A DNA stretch of 64,000 nt from contig CAZBWM010000011.1 in NCBI GenBank assembly GCA_964495375.1, positions 57,150 through 121,149 on the forward strand. The letters are read 5' to 3'. The translations under genes and the position numbers were made by a program. This DNA comes from JAIESQ01 sp964495375. Its GTDB lineage: Bacteria; Planctomycetota; Planctomycetia; Pirellulales; JAEUIK01. The notes beneath the pieces were generated by a model. That model was not told the DNA's origin, ran no database searches, and worked only from the letters and a program-made list of their open reading frames with translations. This document shows positions 34,974 to 44,300 of the stretch, piece by piece (within the stretch, counting starts at the first letter, position 1; every line of letters starts with the position of its first letter).

Positions 34974-36251
34974 TCACCCCTCCAGCGCCCGATCCGAAAT
35001 ATCCTTCCGGCACCAGGCCCCTTCCCAGCGGATCGCTTTGACGGCCGTGTACGCCTGTAGCTTGGCCGCCGAAATGCTCGGCCCCGTGGCGGTCACCCCC
35101 AGCACGCGGCCGCCATCGGTGACGACTTGCCCCTGCCGCGTGGCCGTCCCCGCGTGGAACACCTTGACCCCCGGCACGCTATCCGCCGCTTCGAGCCCGC
35201 GGATCGGCAGCCCGCGCTCGTAATTTCCGGGATAACCGCGGCTGGCCATCACCACGCACACGGCCGGGTCGGGGCTCCACTCGACTTTGTCGAGCCGATC
35301 AAGCTCGCCGTCGACCGCGGCGTCGAGCAGGTCGGCCAGATCGCTCTTGAGCCGCATCATCAACGGCTGACACTCGGGATCGCCGAAGCGCGCGTTGTAC
35401 TCCAACACGCGCGGGCCTTGGTTCGTCAGCATGATGCCGGCGTACAGCACGCCGCGGAACGGCCTTCGATTGCGCTTCATCGCGTGCACGGTCGGCACCA
35501 GCATTCGCTCTTCGATCAAACTGAGCAATTCAGGCGTCACGCGCGGCGTCGGCGTGTACGCTCCCATGCCGCCCGTGTTGGGGCCCGTGTCACCGTCGCC
35601 GGCGCGCTTGTGATCCTGGGCCGGCGGCAGCGTAATGATCGTGCGGCCGTCGGTGATCGCCATCACGCTGGCTTCTTCTCCATCGAGCCGGTCCTCGATG
35701 ACGATGTGGTTGCCCGCCGCGCCGAACTCCTTGTCGCGGCCGATCCGCCGCACAGCTTCGAGCGCTTCGTCACGGTTCAGGCAGACGAACACTCCTTTGC
35801 CGGCCGCCAGCCCATCGGCCTTGACGACGATCGGGCGATCCTCGCGATCGGTCAGATACGTGGCCGCGCTATCGTGATCGCGAAAGACGTGGTAGTCGGC
35901 CGTCGGCACGTCGGCCTGTCGCAGCAGGTTCTTGCAGAAGCTCTTGCTTCCTTCCAACTCGGCCGCGGCCTTCGATGGACCGAAAATGCGCAGCTTCTCG
36001 GCGGCGAACGCATCGACGATGCCCGCCGACAGCGGTTGCTCGGGCCCGACGACGGTCAACTGCACGTTGTTCTGGCGGACGAACTTGATGAGCCGGGCGA
36101 AATCGGTCGGCGAAATATCGACGTTCTCGGCCTCGCTGGCGGTGCCGGCGTTCCCCGGCGCGACAAAGACGCGCTCCACACGCGAGCTTTGCGCAAGCTT
36201 CCAGGCGAGCGCGTGTTCGCGTCCGCCGCTGCCGATGACTAACACATTCAT
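34974..36251 (-). CDS. purD: Phosphoribosylamine-glycine ligase
   Basis: A 425-aa ATP-grasp enzyme, second step of purine synthesis: phosphoribosylamine plus glycine to GAR. It starts MNVLVIGSGGREHALAWKL, the typical N-terminus, and holds the ATP-grasp segments PIVVKADGLAAGKGVFVC and VLEYNARFGDPECQ. The ATG at 36251 has GGAG 9 bases upstream; the longer frame to 36308 is not supported. Single-gene unit here, away from other pur genes. Confidence 0.95.
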   Translation of the reverse strand: MNVLVIGSGGREHALAWKLAQSSRVERVFVAPGNAGTASEAENVDISPTDFARLIKFVRQNNVQLTVVGPEQPLSAGIVDAFAAEKLRIFGPSKAAAELEGSKSFCKNLLRQADVPTADYHVFRDHDSAATYLTDREDRPIVVKADGLAAGKGVFVCLNRDEALEAVRRIGRDKEFGAAGNHIVIEDRLDGEEASVMAITDGRTIITLPPAQDHKRAGDGDTGPNTGGMGAYTPTPRVTPELLSLIEERMLVPTVHAMKRNRRPFRGVLYAGIMLTNQGPRVLEYNARFGDPECQPLMMRLKSDLADLLDAAVDGELDRLDKVEWSPDPAVCVVMASRGYPGNYERGLPIRGLEAADSVPGVKVFHAGTATRQGQVVTDGGRVLGVTATGPSISAAKLQAYTAVKAIRWEGAWCRKDISDRALEG

Positions 36252-36471
36252 GATCTGTCGCTCCGCGCGGCCGCGCGCCTCTTGATTGCGCCGCGCGCGC
36301 ATGGCCAAAAGAGTTGTCCGCCGACTGCCGCCACCGTCGATCGCCCGAGATCCGCCAGTCAGATTCTAGCGCCAGCCCGATGGGGTGCCAAGCGAGGGCG
36401 CGGGTCGGGCGTAGCATGCCCGCCGCGAGAACGCGGGCAGTTCCAGCCCACATACCGTCGGAGTGCTCAAT

Positions 36472-37494
36472 TTACGGCGACAAACCGACTAGCGAGCGCA
36501 GTTCGGCCAAGGGGGCGAGATACTCAGCCGGCGGCAGACCGTCGACCGAAACCTCGCGCCGGGCCGTGCAGCCGTCGACGGCCCCCGCTTCGACCAGCGC
36601 CTTGAGCAACCGCTGCTGCCGCTCGCAGGTGAGCTCGGCCAGCGCCATGCGACGGCCCATCCGCTCGGCAATCGCCACGCAAGCCGCGTAGGCAGCCCAG
36701 TCGCTGACGCCGGATAACAGCAGATGCTCGGTGGCAATTCGACAGGCGATCCGGGCGCCCGGCTTCTCCCCGATCGCGGCGACGATCTCTTCCCACCCGA
36801 TCGCTCCGCACCCCAGCTCGTTACCGCCGTCGGCCATGCCGATCGTGGTGACGGGCCGCCTCCGCGACGTCACGGCATCGAACAGCAAGTGCGTCGGCGC
36901 GGTCACCGCGTCAATCGACTGGCCGCGCATGTTGTGGCAAATATCGCGCTCGGCCGGCTCGACAAGCTGCTCGAATCGGGCAATTGGCGCCGGTACCCCC
37001 TCGCGCACTTGCTCGCGCAACGATTGCAGGGTGTGGCTCGGCCCGACGCGCTCGATGGCGATCAAATGCGTCAGGCGGCTACCGATCGGGCCGCGGAGCC
37101 AGCTCGTCGTCCATAGCGCGGGGGCCGGGTCGCCGAATTCACCAGCCAACGGCATTTCGTCGACTATCGCGCGCGAGAGCCCCAGCACGTCGCAGCCCGC
37201 CTCCAACAGCGGCACGCCGAAGCGATCGGTCACCAGGGCGACTTCCGCCCCCAACTCGGTCAACAGCGATGCCAAGGCCAGTGCCCCTGGTGGCCCATCG
37301 GTCTCAGCGGCCGCCGGCTTGGCCGCGGTCACGCAAAAGCCCGTGACGATCGCCACCACGGGCCGCTCGATCGCCAATGTGTCGACCAGTTTCTCCCAAC
37401 CCGCCAGCTCGCGCCGCCGCGCGATCGTGGGCAAGCGGCGCCCCGCGGGGTCGCGCGCCAACAAGGTGTCGATCTGATCGTAAAGCGTAGGCAT
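36472..37494 (-). CDS. D-glutamate cyclase-like protein (DUF4392)
   Basis: A 340-aa protein resembling the DUF4392/GLUCM-like domain of mitochondrial D-glutamate cyclase. Key segments are IVTGFCV, the glycine-rich GMADGGNELGCGAIGW and SGVSDWAAYAACVAIAERMG. If the family activity holds, it turns D-glutamate into 5-oxo-D-proline, which would tie it to D-amino-acid disposal or peptidoglycan turnover. No such pathway genes are nearby. The ATG at 37494 begins a conserved-looking start; the frame above it is probably not translated. Confidence 0.7.
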   Translation of the reverse strand: MPTLYDQIDTLLARDPAGRRLPTIARRRELAGWEKLVDTLAIERPVVAIVTGFCVTAAKPAAAETDGPPGALALASLLTELGAEVALVTDRFGVPLLEAGCDVLGLSRAIVDEMPLAGEFGDPAPALWTTSWLRGPIGSRLTHLIAIERVGPSHTLQSLREQVREGVPAPIARFEQLVEPAERDICHNMRGQSIDAVTAPTHLLFDAVTSRRRPVTTIGMADGGNELGCGAIGWEEIVAAIGEKPGARIACRIATEHLLLSGVSDWAAYAACVAIAERMGRRMALAELTCERQQRLLKALVEAGAVDGCTARREVSVDGLPPAEYLAPLAELRSLVGLSP

Positions 37495-37928
37495 GGCCGA
37501 AAGCGTAGCGGTCAGGGGGACAGATCCAAACCACGCGCCGAAACCAAGGCATCCGCGAGCGGTGCCGTCCCCATTATCGGCATCCACCGTTCACCGCGCG
37601 GCCGGGACAGCACATTTTGTCGCACCTGGTTGACACCCGGGGGGGCAAGGGTACAACATTTCACCGGGAAGGATTGTGAAAAAGTCGCGGGTGCGTCTGA
37701 GGTTACGCCGTTTGGCGCCGCCAAAGGGTGCCCGCGAGTGGTGCTTCTTCCGGTACGGCCTCGCCGTTCTCGCGATGGCCAAGCAGTCGTCGCGATGGGC
37801 TCGAAAGCATTCGCGACGGGCTTGCAGGTACGCAGATAACTGGGCGACGGCTGGTACTGTTGGTTGGCAACTGGCTAGGTGGCGCGGGCGATTCCGCCTG
37901 ACCGCCACGCGTTCTAGGCACGGGTGCT
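37495..37928. other. Divergent intergenic region ahead of the respiratory block
   Basis: It holds the promoter described at 37630-37657 and, after it, about 270 bases of leader before the Rieske start codon. The frames in it have no recognisable product, so it is treated as non-coding. A regulatory role for the leader is possible. Confidence 0.5.
37630..37657 (+). promoter_or_regulatory. Sigma-70 promoter for the Rieske/cytochrome operon
   Basis: TTGACA (37630-37635, perfect -35) and TACAAC (37652-37657) stand 16 bases apart. Predicted start near 37665 gives a leader of about 265 bases. It points into the respiratory genes. Confidence 0.5.
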
Positions 37929-39065
37929 ATGGCGGAAAAAAAGAAGCTCTCGGTCGCCGAGATTCTCGCGGCGGCTCGCAAAAAAGATGGTGGCGGTGCG
38001 GATGCCGGTGCTAGCGCCGCGGGTTCAGGCGAACCCCCCGCGGCTCCCGCGCCTGCATCCGAGGCGTCTCCCGAGGCCGTCACGTCCGAACCGGTAGCCG
38101 AACCGGTAGCCGAATCTGCTGCCGAAGCGCCTGCCCCCGCGCCGGCCAAGCCTGCGAGCGCCGGCACCCCTGGCAAACGTCCGAGCGTGGCCGAAATCAT
38201 GGCCGCTGCTCGACAGAAGCAAGCCCCCGGTGCCCCACCACCGGCGGCCGCCAAGCCGGCCGCTCCCAAGCCCGCTGCCAAGCCTGCTGCCGCCAAGCCC
38301 GCCGCAGCGGCCGCTGAGTCCGCTGCTCCGCGCGGCACCGGCGTGAAAGACACTGCCAGCATTCTGGCCGCCGCACGCTCAGGCACCAAGCCGGGCCCGA
38401 TGTCGAAGGCCGAGGCTGCCGCGATGGCCAAGCCCGTCGCTCCCGTGCCGGCCACCGAGAAGGCCAAGAAGATCGTGCCGCCGATGCCGACCAAGCCCGA
38501 GCATGTCGCGCGGAAGCCGGGCGAAAAGAAAGCCGCCGAGACCGAGGATCGCCGCGGGTTCATCGGCGCGTTCTTCGGCGCCTTCATGGGCTCGTTCCTG
38601 GGGCTCGGCTTCACGTCGCTGGCCGCCACCAACGCCCTCTGGGGATTGGGGACGGCTCGTTACATGTTCCCCAACGTGCTGATCGAACCGCCGAGCACGT
38701 TCAAGGTTGGTCCGCCGACCGATTTTCCGCCTGGCGCCGTCTCGGAGAAGTTCAAGGCGCAGTTCGGCGTTTGGGTGGTGAACAGCGAGTACAACGGGCA
38801 GCAGCAGCTGTATGCCCTGCGCACCGTCTGCACGCACTTGGGTTGCACGCCGAACTGGCTTGAAGGCGAACAGAAGTTCAAGTGTCCTTGCCACGGCAGT
38901 GGTTTTTATAAGGACGGCATCAACTTCGAAGGTCCGGCCCCGCGACCGCTTGAGCGTTACGCGATCCGGCTGGCCGACGACGGTCAATTGGAAATCGACA
39001 AGAGCAAGAAATTCCAGGAAGAACTTGGTCAGTGGCGCGATGCCACGTGTTTCGTGGCGGTTTAA
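37929..39065 (+). CDS. Rieske iron-sulfur protein with long N-terminal extension
   Basis: A 378-aa iron-sulfur subunit of a cytochrome bc-type quinol oxidase complex. The 2Fe-2S motifs are CTHLGC (301-306) and CPCHGS (319-324). A Tat-like anchor, RRGFIG followed by a hydrophobic helix, lies at 208-235. Unlike typical Rieske subunits, about 200 residues of Ala/Pro/Lys-rich sequence precede the anchor and should lie in the cytoplasm. They contain three related segments: SVAEILAAAR (8-17), SVAEIMAAAR (86-95) and TASILAAAR (142-150). The function of this extension is unknown. The cytochrome b6 gene follows 82 bases later. Confidence 0.92.
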   Translation: MAEKKKLSVAEILAAARKKDGGGADAGASAAGSGEPPAAPAPASEASPEAVTSEPVAEPVAESAAEAPAPAPAKPASAGTPGKRPSVAEIMAAARQKQAPGAPPPAAAKPAAPKPAAKPAAAKPAAAAAESAAPRGTGVKDTASILAAARSGTKPGPMSKAEAAAMAKPVAPVPATEKAKKIVPPMPTKPEHVARKPGEKKAAETEDRRGFIGAFFGAFMGSFLGLGFTSLAATNALWGLGTARYMFPNVLIEPPSTFKVGPPTDFPPGAVSEKFKAQFGVWVVNSEYNGQQQLYALRTVCTHLGCTPNWLEGEQKFKCPCHGSGFYKDGINFEGPAPRPLERYAIRLADDGQLEIDKSKKFQEELGQWRDATCFVAV

Positions 39066-39147
39066 CCACCCGGCCCCCCGTGGCCACGCCCCCCCCGTCA
39101 CGCGCTGGCGTTTGAGCCGGTCGCGAGAAGAGTAAAGAACAAGCCCT

Positions 39148-39921
39148 ATGTCGCTCGGCGAAACGATTCGCAACAGTCAGGTTTGGAAGAGCATCTTCCG
39201 GCATCCAATGCCCTTGGATCGCCGCAACCGCATCGTCGTGATGCTCACCAACTTCTTCCTCCACTTGCACCCCGTGTCGATCAAGAAGCAGGGGATCGCC
39301 CTGTCGTACACCTGGTGCATGGGCGGGGTGACCTTCTTCCTGTTTCTGGTCGAAACGGTCACCGGCGTGTTGTTGATGTTCTACTATCGCCCCACGCTCG
39401 AGTGGGCGTATCACGATATTCTCGACCTCCGCGACGTAACCAGCCTGGGGATACTGCGCGAATTGCACCGCTGGGGTGCGCACGCGATGGTGATCACCGT
39501 CTGGCTGCACATGTACCGCGTCTTCTTGACTGGCAGCTACAAGCCGCCGCGCGAGTTCAACTGGGTGGTTGGCGTCATCCTGCTGCTGCTCACCCTGCTG
39601 TTGTCGTTCAGCGGCTACTTGCTGCCGTTCGACCAGTTGGCGATCTGGGCCATCACGGTCGGTTCCAACATGGCCCGAGCGTCACCGTTGTTGGGTTATG
39701 AAGGGCCGTTCCAGCAACTGCTGCAGATCGGCGATATCGACATGATTACCGACACGTCCGACGCGCGATTCGTCACGATTGGCGAGCGCAACGTCGGCGA
39801 AATGACGTTGAATCGCTTCTACGTGCTGCACTGCATCGGCTTGCCTTTGGCGGTGACGCTCTTGTTGGCGATTCACTTTTGGCGCGTGCGCAAAGACGGC
39901 GGCATCAGCGGCCCCCTCTAA
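39148..39921 (+). CDS. Cytochrome b6-type subunit (N-terminal cytochrome b half)
   Basis: A 257-aa membrane subunit with four transmembrane helices. The bis-histidine haem ligands are H-x13-H in helix 2 (LHRWGAHAMVITVWLH) and H-x14-H in helix 4 (LHCIGLPLAVTLLLAIH). The 14-residue spacing in the latter is the b6-type spacing. SGYLLPFDQLAIWA lies near the quinol site. The gene ends where a split cytochrome b is expected to end, and the other half is encoded next. The order Rieske, b6, subunit-IV-like is as in menaquinol-cytochrome c reductases. Confidence 0.93.
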   Translation: MSLGETIRNSQVWKSIFRHPMPLDRRNRIVVMLTNFFLHLHPVSIKKQGIALSYTWCMGGVTFFLFLVETVTGVLLMFYYRPTLEWAYHDILDLRDVTSLGILRELHRWGAHAMVITVWLHMYRVFLTGSYKPPREFNWVVGVILLLLTLLLSFSGYLLPFDQLAIWAITVGSNMARASPLLGYEGPFQQLLQIGDIDMITDTSDARFVTIGERNVGEMTLNRFYVLHCIGLPLAVTLLLAIHFWRVRKDGGISGPL

Positions 39922-39957
39922 ACGCTAGCGCGTTTGTATTACACGAACCGATTCACC

Positions 39958-39985
39958 AAGCCCAGGGGTTGCCACCCCTGGGCTT
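39958..39985. repeat. Perfect 11-bp palindrome touching a possible start codon
   Basis: AAGCCCAGGGG (39958-39968) pairs perfectly with CCCCTGGGCTT (39975-39985) around the loop TTGCCA. It fills the gap between the two cytochrome b halves and ends directly before the in-frame ATG at 39986. CCCAGGG...CCCTGGG palindromes of this kind are seen again at 34.2 and 34.9 kb. Confidence 0.75.
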
Positions 39986-40000
39986 ATGAACGAGCTGACT

Positions 40001-41329
40001 ATGCACGGACACGATCCGCATTTCTACGAGAGCATTCAGGGCTTTCTCGGCAGCTACTACCTGGTGCTGTCGATCATGAATGCCGTCACGGCGCTCCTGC
40101 TTTGGAGGCGTCACAACCGCGGCTTCGAGGCCGTGCTGCTGCTGGCCATCTTCGGCGGCGGCTTCCTCATCCTGTCGAGCATTGCCTACGGCGGCGGCAC
40201 CCGCATCCTGGGCCTGCCACAGGGCTTCAAGGAATTCGTTAACCGCAGCACTGGTCCGGTCGTTTATACGCTCGGCACCACGGCCGTGCTGGTGATCTTC
40301 TTTGTCTTCCGGAAGTTCTTCACCAAACCGCCGGTCGCCTGGATCTCGTTCAATCTGGCCCTGCTGTTCATGGGCCTGTCGATGACCGATCCCAACTTCT
40401 CGTCGATCGTCGCCAAGCCCGACAACGTGCCGATCGTGGGCTTGATCTTCCTGTTAGGTTTCTTCACCTGGTTGGCGACCTACAAGGCCGTGATCAACGA
40501 CGATCGTCTGGCGCAGGGCTTGCCGCCGCTGGAGAAGGAAGACAACGAGAAGGTGCTCGTCTGGCCCGACCTGGTCTACACCGAGCTGATCTGCATGATC
40601 GCGCTCACGGCGCTCCTGCTGCTGTGGGCGATCCTGCTCAAGGCGCCGCTCGAAGCACCGGCCAGCAGTGTGAAAACGCCCAACCCGTCGAAGGCCCCCT
40701 GGTACTTCCTCGGCCTGCAGGAAATGCTCGTCTACTACGACCCCTGGATGGCCGGCGTCGTGCTGCCAAGCCTGGTGCTGGTCGGCCTGATGGCGATCCC
40801 CTTCCTCGATTTCAACAAAGCCGGCAACGGCTACTACACGATCGCCGAGCGGCCGTTCAGCTACCTGATCTTTCAGCTCGGCTTTCTCGAGCTATGGATC
40901 ACACTGATTATTCTGGGCACGTTCTTGCGTGGGCCGAACTGGAACTTCTTCGGCCCCTACGAGCCGTGGGACGCCCACAAGGTGCTCGCGCTCAACAACA
41001 AGGACTTGTCGCAGTTCTTCTGGGTCGACTGGCTCAACAGCGGTCTCCCGAAGGCCCCCTCCGATTCCGGATTCTGGACGCAAATCGGCTACATCTTCAA
41101 GCGCGAGTGCGTCGGCCTGGTGTCGCTGGGTATTTACTTCATGATTTTACCGCCGATCCTGGCGATGACCGTGTTTCGCAAGTTTTTCGCGCGGATGGGC
41201 TTCATTCGCTTCATGCTGATGGCCAATCTGCTGCTGTTCATGGCGGCCCTGCCGCTGAAGATGGTGTTGCGCTGGGTCTTCAACTTGAAGTACATCGTGC
41301 ACATCGACGAGTATTTTCTCAATTTTTAG
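40001..41329 (+). CDS. Subunit-IV-like cytochrome b C-terminal half with extra membrane helices
   Basis: A 442-aa membrane protein, much longer than subunit IV (about 160 aa). The part matching subunit IV includes VWPDLVYTELICMIALTALLLLW and, further on, NPSKAPWYFLGLQEML. That is where the PEWY motif should be, and Ala-Pro occupies the Pro-Glu positions, so the usual quinol-oxidation glutamate is absent. About four extra helices come before it and several after, including RGPNWNFFGPYEPWDAHK. The start is taken as ATG at 40001, which has GAG upstream. The in-frame ATG at 39986 touches a stable palindrome and is less likely. A 69-base gap leads to the octahaem gene. Confidence 0.88.
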   Translation: MHGHDPHFYESIQGFLGSYYLVLSIMNAVTALLLWRRHNRGFEAVLLLAIFGGGFLILSSIAYGGGTRILGLPQGFKEFVNRSTGPVVYTLGTTAVLVIFFVFRKFFTKPPVAWISFNLALLFMGLSMTDPNFSSIVAKPDNVPIVGLIFLLGFFTWLATYKAVINDDRLAQGLPPLEKEDNEKVLVWPDLVYTELICMIALTALLLLWAILLKAPLEAPASSVKTPNPSKAPWYFLGLQEMLVYYDPWMAGVVLPSLVLVGLMAIPFLDFNKAGNGYYTIAERPFSYLIFQLGFLELWITLIILGTFLRGPNWNFFGPYEPWDAHKVLALNNKDLSQFFWVDWLNSGLPKAPSDSGFWTQIGYIFKRECVGLVSLGIYFMILPPILAMTVFRKFFARMGFIRFMLMANLLLFMAALPLKMVLRWVFNLKYIVHIDEYFLNF

Positions 41330-41398
41330 GCTTCGCGATTTTAGAACTTCGCGCGGGGCGCCTAGGCGCTCCCTCGCTGTGAAGGATTAGGCGTTCTC

Positions 41399-44300
41399 AT
41401 GCCGGCAACAGAAACAACCTGGCGCAACCTCACGCTGATGCACGTCGTCTTCGGGCTGACGTCGCTCGGCTTGCTGGTGGGCACCATCTGGATGCTCGCG
41501 GCCGATCACGACCGCGAATGGAAGCAACTGCAACGCGACTTCCGCGACGTGCAGGTCTGGTCGATCAATGCCCGGCTGGCCGAGCTCGAAACCGGCAAGT
41601 TCAAGAATGAGAAAGCAGAACTCGAAGGCAAGCTCGCCGCCACGCGCCGCGAGGTGCCGCCGGCCGCCGCGATCGAGCGTTTCTGCCAGTTGATGCTCGA
41701 CAAGGACGCCGCCGATAAAACTCAGACGAATCAAAGCGCGGTCGATAAGATTCGCGCCGAGTACAAAGCCCTGCAAGCAGCCACCGACGACGATCAGCGC
41801 ACCGCGCGCCGCGCCGCGCTGGTCAATCACCTTTCGGCGATCATCGTTACCGCCCGCAATCAAGAAACGAAAATCGCCGACATCCTCAAGGCCACCAAGG
41901 CCGACCTGAACGTGGCCGTCAGCGACTACGACATCGGCACGCGCGACAACGTCAAGCAATCCGAGATGGATCGCTTGCAAGCGGCGATCAATAAGGTGCA
42001 AGCGCAGGTCAACGAGCGCACGCTCGAAAGCCAGGCCGCCAACACGTATCGCAAGAATCTCGAAGCGGCCCTGGCCGACGCTACGGCCAACGAGTCGGCT
42101 GCCCAGAAGGCCATCGACGATTTCGAGTCGCGCCCCAAGCAGTTGGCCAAGTCCGAGCAAGAACAAGCGCGCAGCTTTGGCGAGCGTTTCCTTGAGCTGC
42201 CGATCATCGACGCCTTCGGTCGGCCGCTGAAGGTCAATCAGATCTGGCTGCCGCAGTTGACGACGAACATCAACTTCCGCGACGTTGCCCGGTTCGATCG
42301 CTGCATCACCTGCCATCAGGGGATCAGCATGACGGCCCCCGGCTCCGCGGTTGATCCCGCGTATCATGGCGCTGAAGTGCTGACGTTCACGCTCGCCACG
42401 CCCGAGGCGTCCCCGCAGGGCGAGGGGGATAAGCCAGCCGAGCCATCCATCGAAACCCTCTACGGCATGAAACTCGCCGACAAACTCCGCAAGGGGAGCG
42501 TCGCCATTCAGGCCGTCTGGCCCGATCAGCCTGCCGCCAAGGCGGCGCGTGTCGTGCCTGGTGGCGTCCCCGAAGTCGCTCCGCAGAATCCCCCCGGCAC
42601 CTTGCAGCACGGCGACGGGGTGAGCTACGCGCAGCCTGCCGGTTTGCGAGCCGGCGACGTGATCGAGCGCATCAACGACATCGACATTCTCTCGCTATCG
42701 CAGGCAGAGAACGCGCTGCTCACCACCGTCACTTGGGGCCAGCCGCTGACCCTGCGCGTGCGGCGCGGCGCCTCGCAGCCGTTCAGCTCGCACCCGCGGC
42801 TCGACCTGTACGTCGGCGACTCCAGTCCGCACAGCGCGGCTAAGGTCGGCTGCACGATCTGCCACGACGGACAGGGGAACGCTACGACCTTCCAGTGGGC
42901 GTCGCACTCCCCCGATAGCGAGCTCCAGCGCGAAGAGTGGGCGCGCGAACATGGGTATGCGTTCAACCACGACTGGTGGTTCCCGATGTTCCCCAATCGC
43001 TTCTCCGAGAGCACTTGCTTGAAGTGCCACCATAATCTCGGCGAATTGGAGCCGAGTCCACGCTTTCCCGAGCCCCCCGCTCCCAAGCTGATGGAAGGCT
43101 ATCACCTGGTGCGGCAGTATGGCTGTTTCGGTTGCCATGAGATCAACGGGTACGATGGTCCGAACAAACGGATCGGCCCCGACCTGCGCAGCGAGCCGAA
43201 CATCACGGCCGCGGCCCAGCAACTGCTGACCGACGCCGGTGTGAACGACGAAGAGAAGCTGCTCGCCAGCTCGCTCGTCAACAATCCGTACGATCGCACC
43301 GCCTTTGCCCGGCTGGGCGAGCTGCTGCGGGCCGATCAAACTCGCGCCGCCGAGAAGGCCGAAGCAGCCGGGCAAGACCCGCCGCACTTGTCGGCCCCCT
43401 CGTTCCAGTTGTTGAGCATCCTCGGTGCTCCGGACGAGCTGCCCGGCAAGCAGCGCAAGGTTGGGCCCAGCCTGCGTCATCTGGCCAGCAAGGTCGATTT
43501 CAATTTCGTCTACGACTGGATTCGCGAGCCGAAGCACTTCCGCCCCACGACGCGCATGCCGCAGTTCTTCGGCCTTTGGGATCATCTCGTGCCGGTCGTC
43601 GAGACCGACGCCGATGGACAGGTGAAGTCGATCGAAGCATCGCAGGGCCTTAAGGATGCCGAGCGCTTCGAGCCGATCGAAATCCGCGGCATCACGCAGT
43701 ACCTGCTGGGGCATAGCCAGCCGTTCGAGTTCATTGAGAATTCGGCCGGCGTCAGTGCCGAGGCGTCCGCCGAGCGCGGCCGCAAATTGTTTGAAACGCG
43801 CGGCTGCCTGGCCTGCCATCAGCATCCCGATTTCCCCGACGCCAAGGCCGATCAAGGGCCCTCGCTCGGCGGTTTGGCCGGCAAGCTCACCACCGAGAAC
43901 GGTCGCCGCTGGCTCTATAGCTGGCTCCGCGATCCGTCGGCGTACCATCCGCGCACGGTGATGCCGAACTTGTTCCTCGAGCCAATCAAGCAAAAGATCG
44001 AAGAGCAGGACCAAACGACCGATCCGGCTGCCGACATTGCCGCTTACTTGCTTGCTCCGCGCGAAGGAGATCCCGAGTACAAGCCACAAGTTCCTGAGCA
44101 TGAGCCCGCCGAGGCCGACGTCAACGATCTGGTGCTCTTGCACCTGAAGAAGGCGTTCACCGAAGTGCAGGCCGCCAAGTATCTCAAGGAAGGCATTCCC
44201 GCCGATCGCGCGGCCGATGTGCCGGCCGATGAGCGCGTGCTGGTCGCGCCGCTGACCGCCGAGAAGAAGTACGAATACGTCGGCCGCAAGGCAATCTCGA

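Noticed and set aside
37591..37908. Frames on both strands in the gap before the Rieske gene
   Set aside because: Compositionally odd, no domain, and they overlap the best promoter; treated as non-coding.
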